Assembly: GCA_964523675.1 (NCBI GenBank)
Contig: CAZFZT010000128.1
Coordinates: forward strand, 1-5,760
Length of the DNA: 5,760 nt
Source of the DNA: CAZFZT01 sp964523675
GTDB lineage: Bacteria > Planctomycetota > Phycisphaerae > Phycisphaerales > SM1A02
Direction of reading: 5' to 3'
In this document: piece after piece, positions 1 to 5,757 of the stretch
Position numbering within the stretch: the stretch's first letter is position 1
Layout: each line of letters starts with the position of its first letter
Position numbers and translations under genes: made by a program
Notes under the pieces: generated by a model
The model's database searches: none
Seen by the model: the letters and a program-made list of their open reading frames with translations, nothing else
What the model was told of the DNA's origin: nothing

Positions 1-340
1 CACAGCCGCACACCGGATCCCAGACATCCGGACATCCTGCGGGCCGCTCCGCACACTCGCCGAATCCATCACATTCTCCGACCGGCTTCTTGCAATACGA
101 ATCATCATCGCAATCCGCATTCGTCGAACACGATTCGCCGCACTCGCCGAAGTGCGCGATGCTCACGCCTGCCGCTGCGGCGTAACAGGGATTGTCATGC
201 GTCACGCCGTCGCAGCCGCACACCGGGAAATACTCTTCAGTGCAGAAGATCGGCATGACCGCGCACGCTCCAGTCCCATCACATTCGCCGACCGACTTTT
301 CACAGTACCAACCATCCCCACACTCGGCATTGGAGTGACA
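1..340 (-). repeat. Protein-coding 210-bp tandem repeat (70-residue Kazal-like unit)
   Basis: Residues 27-96 (bases 340-131) and residues 97-139 (bases 130-1, truncated by the window) align without gaps. Cysteines match at C27/C97, C33/C103, C39/C109, C46/C116, C52/C122, C59/C129, C67/C137 and C69/C139. The shared strings VGECDG and PVCGC are identical between copies. The exact period suggests domain duplication; more copies may lie beyond base 1. Confidence 0.8.
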
Positions 341-418
341 AGTGGGCCTGTCCTGTCCATGCGCAGCACAAGTCATCACCAGAAGCAAAGTGGCGAAGGC
401 GAAGGCGGTCTTGTTCAT
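1..418 (-). CDS. Secreted cysteine-rich protein with tandem Kazal-like repeats (3' end outside window)
   Basis: The frame is open from an ATG at 418 to the window edge, giving 139 complete codons and no stop. The start is supported by a strong AAGGAGGAG just upstream. Residues 1-21 look like a Sec signal peptide: MNKT, then a hydrophobic stretch (AFAFATLLLVM), then a small-residue site near AAHG/Q, so the protein is probably exported. The rest is two copies of a 70-residue unit beginning at C27 and C97. Each has a C-x-[ST]-N-A-[ED]-C start, Y-C, V-G-E-C-D-G-x-G-x-C and then P-V-C-G-C. In the first copy the last part continues as D-G-V-T-H-D-N-P-C-Y-A-A-A-A-G-V-S, ending G-E-C, which resembles the core of Kazal/follistatin-like domains. 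The second copy is cut by the window at PVCGC. The cysteines are probably disulphide-bonded outside the cytoplasm. Kazal domains often inhibit serine proteases, but bacterial Kazal-like repeats are mostly uncharacterised, so inhibition is only a possibility. The gene is co-directional with hpnE but 200 bases away, so probably separately expressed. Confidence 0.85.
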   Translation of the reverse strand, partial: MNKTAFAFATLLLVMTCAAHGQDRPTCHSNAECGDGWYCEKSVGECDGTGACAVMPIFCTEEYFPVCGCDGVTHDNPCYAAAAGVSIAHFGECGESCSTNADCDDDSYCKKPVGECDGFGECAERPAGCPDVWDPVCGC

Positions 419-423
419 TGGAA

Positions 424-432
424 CTCCTCCTT
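424..432 (-). promoter_or_regulatory. Ribosome binding site of the Kazal-like gene
   Basis: The minus strand reads AAGGAGGAG, five bases before the ATG at 418. It is close to a full anti-16S match and fixes the start of a gene otherwise open-ended at the window edge. The preceding CTACACAAGGAG nearly repeats the leader of the beta-propeller gene (CTAACACAAGGAG). Confidence 0.75.
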
Positions 433-560
433 GTGTAGCAATGTGTGGCAATCAGATGCCGGCGTCTCTCATGAAGCCGCTGAACCCCACTCGATGCGCT
501 GAACTGTATCCCACTGGCAAGATCGCGGGGAGTCGGTTGATCACGCTTGTCCAGAACCGC

Positions 561-595
561 TTGGCTGTTCGCTGTTGGCTCTTGGCCGTTTCCTG
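561..595. repeat. Degenerate heptanucleotide tandem repeat, about five copies
   Basis: Read on the plus strand, the segment divides in register into TTGGCTG, TTCGCTG, TTGGCTC, TTGGCCG and TTTCCTG. The consensus is TTGGCTG, with one change in each of copies two to four and a more diverged fifth. It begins 24 bases beyond the hpnE stop codon. Short heptameric repeats of this kind occur in intergenic DNA of several bacterial groups (for example the STRR sequences of cyanobacteria). Function here is unknown. Confidence 0.6.
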
Positions 596-618
596 ATCCT
601 TGCCTGATGCCGCCTCAC

Positions 619-2133
619 CTAACGCAGGCCGAGCAACGCGGCGATCCGACCGGGTGGGATGTCCTCGATCTGGCCGCCGGCCACCTCGCCTCGCTCCGCA
701 TCGTGCGCGCCCGCGATAGCGGCCGCTGCGGCATAGCCGCTTCGCACAGCACCCTCCATGGTGGCGGGCCAGCCGGTGTCGGTCCAGTCCCCAGCCAGGT
801 ACAAGTTCATGATGCCGCCGCCGTGCAGGCCGATCGTGCCTGGCTCTGCGGAAGGTCGAAACTGCTCCACCTCAGGCGTTGCGGCAAAGGTTGCTCGCTT
901 TTCCTTCACCGCCCGGCCGCGCACCGGAACGATTCCCGACGATCCCGGAAGTGCACGGTGAATGTCCTGCATGACGCGTTCCAGGATGGTCGCTTCATCA
1001 AGCGCCATCCAATCGTCGGCCGCGCTGATGACAGCATGAATGTGGTGCAAGTGATCCTTGGCCCCTTCACGCCGGTTCCCACCCTTATTGAACAACCACT
1101 GAACGCCGCATAGATTCTCTCCCACCACCACCAGATGCGGCAGGTCGTCCGGCATGACCTGCTCCTCGAAAAACAGATGCACGCCGAGAATCGGGCTGAC
1201 CTGAAACTTGTCGAGGTTCTGGAGACGCGCATCCACGGTGCGCATTGGAGCTGAGATGAGCTTGTCAAGCCGGTCGAACGGGACAGTCGCCAGCACCGCG
1301 CCGCCCTTGATGAGTTCGTGCTCAGTAACGACGCCGGTGACGCGCCGCCCGTCGAAGTTGATGCTGCGGACCGACTCGCCCAGCCGCACTTCACCGCCGC
1401 GCTCCTCGATGAATCGCTGTGCGGGTTCGTAAAGCTCCCACAGCGGGAGCGTTGGCAATCCCATGGTGTACGACCATTTGTTGGCGAGAAATCCTTCCTG
1501 GAAGACGTGAAGAGCGACGGCCGCGCTCACGCGGTCCACGTTCAAGTTGCAGGCGCTGACGATGATCGCATTCCAGAAGTCGCGCACGAGACTTGCCGGC
1601 TGGTCGCATTCGTGCAGGAACTCCGAAAAGACGCGGCCGCGCCATGTGAGCCGCCCAGCCGTCCCCATCCGAATCATCCGCCACATCGCCCGCGCGATGG
1701 CCCGCTTCTCCGCTCGACTGAAGATCCCCATGCGCCAGAATGAGCCGGCGAAATGAAGCGGCGCAGGAAGAAGCCCGGCTTGGAGCGGGTGGATGTTCGA
1801 TGGTTTGTCACCGCTTATGGCTCCTGCCGACTGGCGCTGGCCGCCTTCGCTCGGTTCAGCCCTGCTCCAGAACAGCCGCCGATGCCACTGGATGGCATTG
1901 AGCACGCCGAGCCGATCGTAGAAATCGACAAGGTTGGTGCAGCAGCCCATGAGGACATGCTGACAGTTGTCGAGCACCTCGCCTGATCTCGGGTCGACGA
2001 AGCTTGTGGCGCGACCGCCGAGTTTCCGCCGGGTCTCGATGATGGTCACCCTGACATCATGTTCCGCCAACCGTACACCCGCCGCCAGGCCGGCGAGGCC
2101 GGCCCCGATGATGAGGACGTGCCGATCGCTCAT
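619..2133 (-). CDS. hpnE: Hydroxysqualene dehydroxylase HpnE (squalene-associated FAD-dependent desaturase family)
   Basis: HpnE performs the last step of the HpnCDE route, FAD-dependent reduction of hydroxysqualene to squalene, probably at the cytoplasmic membrane. The protein has 504 residues. The N-terminus has a Rossmann dinucleotide motif (VLIIGAGLAGLAAGVRLAE, residues 6-24) ending in IIE, followed by KLGGRATSF at 38-45, typical of the amine oxidase/phytoene desaturase superfamily. The C-terminal FAD motif NLYLAGDWTDTGWPATMEG spans 443-461 and continues into AVRSGYAAA. KEKRATFAATPEVEQFRP (410-427) is also family-like. The start at 2133 is chosen because its ATG overlaps the hpnD stop (ATGA) and puts the Rossmann strand at residue 6; a start at 2292 would add 53 residues within hpnD with no matching domain. 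The protein is longer than the roughly 420-450 residues usual in the family. Part of the excess is a low-complexity insertion at about 91-119 (bases 1863-1777) and a tail after about 480. The stop is TAG at 621-619. Confidence 0.93.
   Translation of the reverse strand: MSDRHVLIIGAGLAGLAAGVRLAEHDVRVTIIETRRKLGGRATSFVDPRSGEVLDNCQHVLMGCCTNLVDFYDRLGVLNAIQWHRRLFWSRAEPSEGGQRQSAGAISGDKPSNIHPLQAGLLPAPLHFAGSFWRMGIFSRAEKRAIARAMWRMIRMGTAGRLTWRGRVFSEFLHECDQPASLVRDFWNAIIVSACNLNVDRVSAAVALHVFQEGFLANKWSYTMGLPTLPLWELYEPAQRFIEERGGEVRLGESVRSINFDGRRVTGVVTEHELIKGGAVLATVPFDRLDKLISAPMRTVDARLQNLDKFQVSPILGVHLFFEEQVMPDDLPHLVVVGENLCGVQWLFNKGGNRREGAKDHLHHIHAVISAADDWMALDEATILERVMQDIHRALPGSSGIVPVRGRAVKEKRATFAATPEVEQFRPSAEPGTIGLHGGGIMNLYLAGDWTDTGWPATMEGAVRSGYAAAAAIAGAHDAERGEVAGGQIEDIPPGRIAALLGLR
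2130..2133 (-). promoter_or_regulatory. ATGA start/stop overlap coupling hpnD to hpnE
   Basis: The minus strand reads ATGA: hpnE begins with ATG at 2133-2131 and hpnD ends with TGA at 2132-2130. Only a poorly placed GAGGG precedes the ATG, three bases or fewer away. Termination-reinitiation is therefore the likely way hpnE is translated (inference). Confidence 0.8.
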
Positions 2134-3137
2134 GCCCTCATTCGTCCCGTCCGCGCTCGCAACGTGATCAACCCCTTCGTCAGGAACCCGAGCCGGACTC
2201 GGCGATCGCTGACCAGTGCCGCCGGGTCTGACTTGATGCGTTCGAGCAGCCCGCGGTAGATCGTCGTCATTGCCCACAGCGTCGGCCGGCACTTCGCATC
2301 AATCAGCTCATCAAGGGCAGCGGACGACTCGTAGTAACTCCGGGCGCGCTCGACCTGCCGAAGAATGAATGATCGGCACTGCTCGGGTTTGCTCCATTGG
2401 CGCAATTGTACAGCGGTGATTCCGGCCGCGTGAAAGTCTTCGGCAGGCAGGTACACCCGTCCGCCGTCGAAGTCCTCCTTGACATCGCGCAGGATGTTCG
2501 TGAGTTGAAACGCAATGCCGCGATCGGTGGCAAGTTGCACCGCAGCCCGATCGTTGTAACCCCACACCTCGATGCAGAGCAGACCAACCGTTGAGGCGAC
2601 GCGGTAGCAATAGGCGCGGAGTTGCTCGAAGGTCTCATAGCGCCGGCCGGTGAGATCATCGAGCTGGCCATCGAGCATGGCGTGAAAGGGGTGGGAAGGC
2701 AGGTTGAACCTTCCGGCCGCATGGGCGAGTGCCAGCCACATCGGATCGTCGCGCTTTGGTTTACCGGCGAGCGCCTGCATCGTCGCAGCGCGGAAATGCT
2801 CCAGCGCGGTGTGCCGAGGTGGGTGCGCTGCGCACGCGGCTGGACCCGAATCACCCGGCGCCGGGCACTCTGGGCTGCTCGTGTCGGTCCAGTTCTCGTC
2901 CGCCAGATCATCTGCCGCGCGCATCCATGCATAGAGTGCGTACATCGCAGAACGCTGCGGCTCGGGGAGGAGTTTCAATCCGTAATAAAAATTGCGTGCG
3001 CGGCTGCGCGTGATCCGTTTGCAATGCTCCAGAGCCGGCACGACACGATCATGTGAGCAGCCGTTGTCATTCGCCCCGAGCGAGCCGTCCCCCTGCGGAC
3101 GGCGTCGGGGTTCTGTCACGCTTTGGTCGGTCACCAT
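2130..3137 (-). CDS. hpnD: Presqualene diphosphate synthase HpnD
   Basis: HpnD condenses two farnesyl diphosphates head to head into presqualene diphosphate, the first committed step of the squalene route. It belongs to the trans-isoprenyl diphosphate synthase, squalene/phytoene synthase fold. The product has 335 residues. Family features in order are HCKRITRSRARNFYYGLKLL (residues 38-57), YALYAWMRAADDLADE with the first Mg-binding DDxxD at D76-D80, a DLTGRRYETFEQLRAYCYRVAS-type stretch (161-182), and QLTNILRDVKEDFDGGRVYL (211-230) with the second motif at D218 and D222. YRVAS before TVG is characteristic of HpnD. The ATG at 3137 is preferred because it overlaps the hpnC stop (TAATG) and has GGGGAGG eight bases upstream. 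The ATG at 3245 would add 36 residues overlapping hpnC. The first 35 residues or so are a non-conserved polar extension. A low-complexity insertion of about 25 residues follows the first aspartate motif (about 83-109). Both metal motifs are intact, so the enzyme should be active. Confidence 0.93.
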   Translation of the reverse strand: MVTDQSVTEPRRRPQGDGSLGANDNGCSHDRVVPALEHCKRITRSRARNFYYGLKLLPEPQRSAMYALYAWMRAADDLADENWTDTSSPECPAPGDSGPAACAAHPPRHTALEHFRAATMQALAGKPKRDDPMWLALAHAAGRFNLPSHPFHAMLDGQLDDLTGRRYETFEQLRAYCYRVASTVGLLCIEVWGYNDRAAVQLATDRGIAFQLTNILRDVKEDFDGGRVYLPAEDFHAAGITAVQLRQWSKPEQCRSFILRQVERARSYYESSAALDELIDAKCRPTLWAMTTIYRGLLERIKSDPAALVSDRRVRLGFLTKGLITLRARTGRMRA

Positions 3138-4318
3138 TACCTTGACCTCCCCGAGAAGCGAGACTGAAGCCAGGCGCGGGCCACGAGCAGAGCTTTTCGT
3201 GGCTTCGTCAGCTTTGGACGGTGAAGCGCGGTCTCGTAGTTCCACATTTCGATCGATCGCAGCACATGCTGGCCGCCTGCCGCGAAGAGCCAGATGATCG
3301 GCCGGGTCTGCGGCTGGATGAGGCGGAGCAACTGCGAACCTTCTTCAAAGAGCGGCCAGGTACGATCGACGCATTCACGAATCACCCGGCGAGCGGCTGG
3401 AAGAAACTCGCGATCGACCGCCCAGCCCTGCCGTGCGCTGGCGATCAGGCGTGCTTCAAAGTTGGCGATGGGCGGTAGAGTCCGCGCCGTCGCAGTTGTC
3501 GCGGCAGAATCGCCCTGGTCAGGAGAATCTTCATGTACGGCGCAAGCTGTTTCAGCGAGGCCATTGGGTGAACAGGCGCGGCCCGCGCCGACGGCGGCCG
3601 CTGACTCTGCGAAGATCGCTTCGTCGCTGCTGATTCGTGGGGCGACATGCGGATCGTTGCACTTGTGCGGGTCGTAGAATTCGCGGGGGATATAGATGCG
3701 GTCGCGTTCAAGAATGTCGCGTTTGACGTCCTGCCAGTGATTGGTCAATTGGAGCGCGGTGCAGATTTTGTCGCTGAGCGCGAACGTTTCGTCATCGCGA
3801 CGTTCGCCGCAGACCATGAGAACAAGCCGGCCGACAGGGTCGGCGCTGCGCGTGCAATAGTCGAGCACTTGTCGCCAGGTTTCGTATCGCGTGACGGATT
3901 GATCTTGTTCAAACGCCCTGATGAGCGCGTCGAAAGGTTCGATGGGCAGATCGTGTTTCTCGATGGTTGGCTGGAGCGCGAGAAAGACGGGATGGCGCGG
4001 CCGACCTTCGAAGCACAGTTGCAATTCGCTGCGCCACCAGGCGAGCAGTTCGAGCGACCGGTTGGTATCGCCGACCTCATCGCCGAGATCGTCGGCCCAT
4101 CTGCAGAAGGCATACACCGCCGCAAAGTCATCGCGCAGGTCGTGTGGCACCAGTGCGGAGAGGACGCTGAAGTTCTCATAGCGACCGTGTGCGAGGCGCC
4201 TGCACCAGTTTCGCGCTTCGTCAACGCCCCCGGGAAGCGATTGACACTTCCCGGGGCCGTAGACGCTGAGTTGATCGATCGGGTTCACCTTCATGGGCGT
4301 AGGAAGCGAACTGTACAC
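3137..4318 (-). CDS. hpnC: Hydroxysqualene synthase HpnC
   Basis: HpnC converts presqualene diphosphate to hydroxysqualene by rearrangement and water capture. It is a paralogue of HpnD in the squalene/phytoene synthase fold. With a GTG start the product has 393 residues. Landmarks are EARNWCRRLAHGRYENFSV (34-52), AVYAFCRWADDLGDEVGD with the first Mg-binding motif at D76-D80, LDYCTRSADPVGRLVL (152-167), and QLTNHWQDVKRDI with the second motif at D197 and D201. RYENFSV, CRWADDLGDE and TNHWQDV are HpnC rather than HpnD signatures. The GTG at 4318 has AGGA five bases upstream and an in-frame stop at 4348-4346. The ATG at 4294 would give 385 residues but has no clear ribosome binding site, so the start is uncertain by eight codons. 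The usual length is nearer 280-300. The excess is mainly an insertion at about residues 219-284 (bases 3664-3467), rich in Ala, Ser, Asp and Pro, just after motif two. The TAA stop overlaps the hpnD ATG by one base. This is the first gene of the hpnCDE operon. Confidence 0.92.
   Translation of the reverse strand: MYSSLPTPMKVNPIDQLSVYGPGKCQSLPGGVDEARNWCRRLAHGRYENFSVLSALVPHDLRDDFAAVYAFCRWADDLGDEVGDTNRSLELLAWWRSELQLCFEGRPRHPVFLALQPTIEKHDLPIEPFDALIRAFEQDQSVTRYETWRQVLDYCTRSADPVGRLVLMVCGERRDDETFALSDKICTALQLTNHWQDVKRDILERDRIYIPREFYDPHKCNDPHVAPRISSDEAIFAESAAAVGAGRACSPNGLAETACAVHEDSPDQGDSAATTATARTLPPIANFEARLIASARQGWAVDREFLPAARRVIRECVDRTWPLFEEGSQLLRLIQPQTRPIIWLFAAGGQHVLRSIEMWNYETALHRPKLTKPRKALLVARAWLQSRFSGRSR
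3146..3152 (-). promoter_or_regulatory. Ribosome binding site of hpnD, inside the end of hpnC
   Basis: The minus strand reads GGGGAGG, eight bases before the hpnD ATG, within the last codons of hpnC (SGRSR, stop). Together with the TAATG junction it decides the hpnD start and suggests coupled translation. Confidence 0.75.
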
Positions 4319-4401
4319 ACGATTCCTGAACGTGCGTCCTGATCCTCACCCGATGATATCGGCGAGCCAGCGAATCGGTGATCTGATCTGATCGGCGGGC
4401 G
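4319..4401. other. Short spacer between the beta-propeller gene and hpnC
   Basis: These 83 bases contain the weak hpnC Shine-Dalgarno AGGA (4324-4327), an ATCTG-ATCTG-ATCGG stretch at 4381-4395 and a small dyad CCGAT-GAT-ATCGG at 4350-4362. The dyad lacks a T-tract. I see neither a clear terminator nor a clear promoter. Read-through from the propeller gene into hpnC is possible but not shown. Confidence 0.5.
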
Positions 4402-5709
4402 CTACTTACACTCACCCCAGTCAGCGAGCAGGGCGAGCAGGTCCGGCACCCCAACGCTGCCATCACCGTCAAGGTCACTGTCACAGCCGGGGCAATTGCC
4501 CCATTCGCCAAGCAGTGCGAGCAGGTCGGGAACCCCGACGCTGCCGTCGCCGCTGAGATCTGCAGCGCAGGTGGCGACCGTCCATGTCACGACATCGCGC
4601 GGCGCAATGCCCAGGGTGTCAGCAACATCGCCGTTCTGCGTGAGCGAACCATCAGGCCCGAGCGTAAATGAGTACACGCCCCTGATGCCGTCAATCGCGG
4701 TGGTATTGTCAGTGAAGAAAACAAGATCACCCATCGTGCCGACGTTACCAAGTGAGCCCTGCAGTCCGACGTCGAAGAAATGTCCGGTTGGCGCGAGTGC
4801 TCCAGATTCTTGGTCGATGAAGAAGGTGCGGACGGTGGCATCGGTGCCATGGCCGGCTATTGCGAAGGGATTGTTGTCAGCAACAACAACCTGCTTCGGC
4901 GAGGCGCCGGGGGAAGTGAACGGTGAATCGGGCATCAGGTGGAGCATTCCTGTCTCACCGATGAGAATGCCCGGAATGGCGTTGCCGCCTCCGCTGATGC
5001 CGGCGCCGGCATAAAGATGCGAACCGTCAGGCGATAGGCCGAGTCCAAGCGTATAGGTTGGCATCGCCATTGAATCGACGAGATCCACTGTGCCGTCGGG
5101 CTTGATCTCGTAGGAGTAGAGTTGCCCCGTGCGCTCGGTGAAGAGCCGCTGATTCGCATGATCCACCGCAAAGTAGCCGGTGAAGCCATTTGTGATTTCG
5201 ATGTCGATTTGCACGAGTGTGTTCGCATCTTCATCGAACTGATGGACGCGGAAGCCATTGTTGACGCCCGACGGAACTGTGACGGCGATATGTTCGTTGC
5301 TCAGCCACGCCACATCAAGCGGCGAGCCGACAACCGGCCACAGGCCGACGAGTTCAAGCGATGCATCGGCATGCACACGAATAATGCTGATGTGGCGCGG
5401 ATGAATATCCGACGACGGATGCCCCATGACCAGATACTTGCCGTTCGGCGAGATTGCCATTGAGTACGCGTTGCAACCGGGACATGGGTCGCTAAGCGAA
5501 TCGCGCTGTCCGGTCTCGAGATACTGTGGATGGATGAGCGAGCCGTCACTGTCGATGAAGAACGACGTCACTCCGCCGCGAAGGTTCCCATTGTTGGAGA
5601 CAAAGACCGTCGTCTGCTCCGCCTGGCCGAAGACGGGCGCTGCGGCCGCGAGACATGCGGACGCGACGAACGCGCTACCGGCTTTGCCAAACCATCGTTG
5701 TTGATTCAT
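4402..5709 (-). CDS. Exported beta-propeller protein (lactonase/YncE-like) with C-terminal dockerin-like EF-hand pair
   Basis: The ATG at 5709 gives 435 residues and follows AAGGAGAGGAGAT. An in-frame ATG at 5754 would add 15 charged residues before the signal peptide, so it is not chosen. Residues 1-30 form a Sec signal peptide: MNQQRWFGKAG, then FVASACLAAAAPV, with cleavage near FGQA/EQ. Residues 33-376 show repeated propeller blades of the 6-phosphogluconolactonase-like fold: TTVFVSNNGN, GGVTSFFIDSDGSL, MAISPNGKYLVMG, LGLSPDGSHLYAG, VRTFFIDQESGAL and VYSFTLGPDGSL. The recurring (S/G)PxG(K/S)xL and F/Y-x-(I/L)-x-x-DG-x-L pattern marks the blades. Residues 381-435 are two calcium-binding dockerin-like repeats. 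The role is probably extracellular or periplasmic binding or surface attachment. Enzymatic lactonase activity is not implied, and no clear link to squalene synthesis is visible. The gene lies 83 bases upstream of hpnC on the same strand. Confidence 0.88.
   Translation of the reverse strand: MNQQRWFGKAGSAFVASACLAAAAPVFGQAEQTTVFVSNNGNLRGGVTSFFIDSDGSLIHPQYLETGQRDSLSDPCPGCNAYSMAISPNGKYLVMGHPSSDIHPRHISIIRVHADASLELVGLWPVVGSPLDVAWLSNEHIAVTVPSGVNNGFRVHQFDEDANTLVQIDIEITNGFTGYFAVDHANQRLFTERTGQLYSYEIKPDGTVDLVDSMAMPTYTLGLGLSPDGSHLYAGAGISGGGNAIPGILIGETGMLHLMPDSPFTSPGASPKQVVVADNNPFAIAGHGTDATVRTFFIDQESGALAPTGHFFDVGLQGSLGNVGTMGDLVFFTDNTTAIDGIRGVYSFTLGPDGSLTQNGDVADTLGIAPRDVVTWTVATCAADLSGDGSVGVPDLLALLGEWGNCPGCDSDLDGDGSVGVPDLLALLADWGECK
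4405..4569 (-). repeat. Tandem dockerin-like EF-hand repeats at the C-terminus of the propeller protein
   Basis: Residues 381-408 (bases 4569-4486) and 409-435 (4485-4405) are tandem 28- and 27-residue copies. Both contain GDGSVGVPDLLALL followed by a WG-x-C ending. The loop ligands at positions 1, 3, 5 and 12 are D, S, D, D in copy one and D, D, D, D in copy two, so both should bind calcium. In cellulosomes such modules bind cohesins. In planctomycetes they end many exported proteins and their partner is largely unknown. Confidence 0.8.
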
Positions 5710-5710
5710 A

Positions 5711-5722
5711 TCTCCTCTCCTT
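5711..5722 (-). promoter_or_regulatory. Ribosome binding site of the beta-propeller gene
   Basis: The minus strand reads AAGGAGAGGAGA one base before the ATG at 5709. The AAGGAG portion lies seven bases from the start codon, with GGAG also near it. It decides the start against the in-frame ATG at 5754. Confidence 0.7.
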
Positions 5723-5739
5723 GTGTTAGTGGCTCCAAA

Positions 5740-5757
5740 CAGATGGTCCTCCATCTG
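5740..5757. other. Perfect 7-bp inverted repeat upstream of the propeller gene
   Basis: The plus strand reads CAGATGG-TCCT-CCATCTG, a perfect stem of seven pairs with a four-base loop, 31 bases before the propeller ATG. On the minus strand it is followed by TTTGG, a short T run. It could be the terminator of a gene beyond the window, a leader hairpin or an operator dyad. The sequence cannot decide between these. Confidence 0.55.

Larger units (their letters stand above)
419..618. other. Intergenic region between hpnE and the Kazal-like gene
   Basis: No gene is supported in these 200 bases. They hold a heptamer repeat at 561-595, an 8-bp direct repeat CGCTGAAC at 478-485 and 497-504, and the ribosome binding site of the downstream gene. 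A promoter for the Kazal-like gene is expected here. I could not find a -35/-10 pair with good spacing, and I see no GC-rich hairpin with a T-tract after hpnE. Confidence 0.6.

Noticed and set aside
152..502. A 116-codon plus-strand frame over the start of the Kazal-like gene
   Set aside because: The minus-strand reading has a signal peptide, regular cysteine repeats and a strong ribosome binding site, while this frame has none of these.
419..618. Sigma-70-type promoter for the Kazal-like gene
   Set aside because: Candidates such as TTGCCA and TACAGT are not at a spacing of 16-18 bases from a partner, so no box pair can be supported.
547..1113. A 188-codon open frame on the plus strand opposite the 3' end of hpnE
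   Set aside because: It overlaps the conserved C-terminal FAD motif of HpnE in antisense. Its protein is compositionally biased with no domain, and there is no convincing ribosome binding site.
2134..2292. N-terminal extension of HpnE to an upstream start at 2292
   Set aside because: The extra 53 residues lie within hpnD and match no domain. The ATGA overlap at 2133 and the Rossmann motif at residue 6 favour the shorter form.
3138..3245. N-terminal extension of HpnD to an upstream ATG at 3245
   Set aside because: It would overlap hpnC by over 100 bases. The start at 3137 has GGGGAGG well spaced and a TAATG junction.
3647..4342. A 231-codon open frame on the plus strand opposite hpnC
   Set aside because: It is fully antisense to a gene with clear family motifs. 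The product shows no recognisable domain and is explained by high GC at third codon positions.
4350..4362. Small dyad CCGAT-GAT-ATCGG as a terminator for the propeller gene
   Set aside because: The stem has only five pairs and is not followed by a T-tract on the minus strand, so it is too weak to call.
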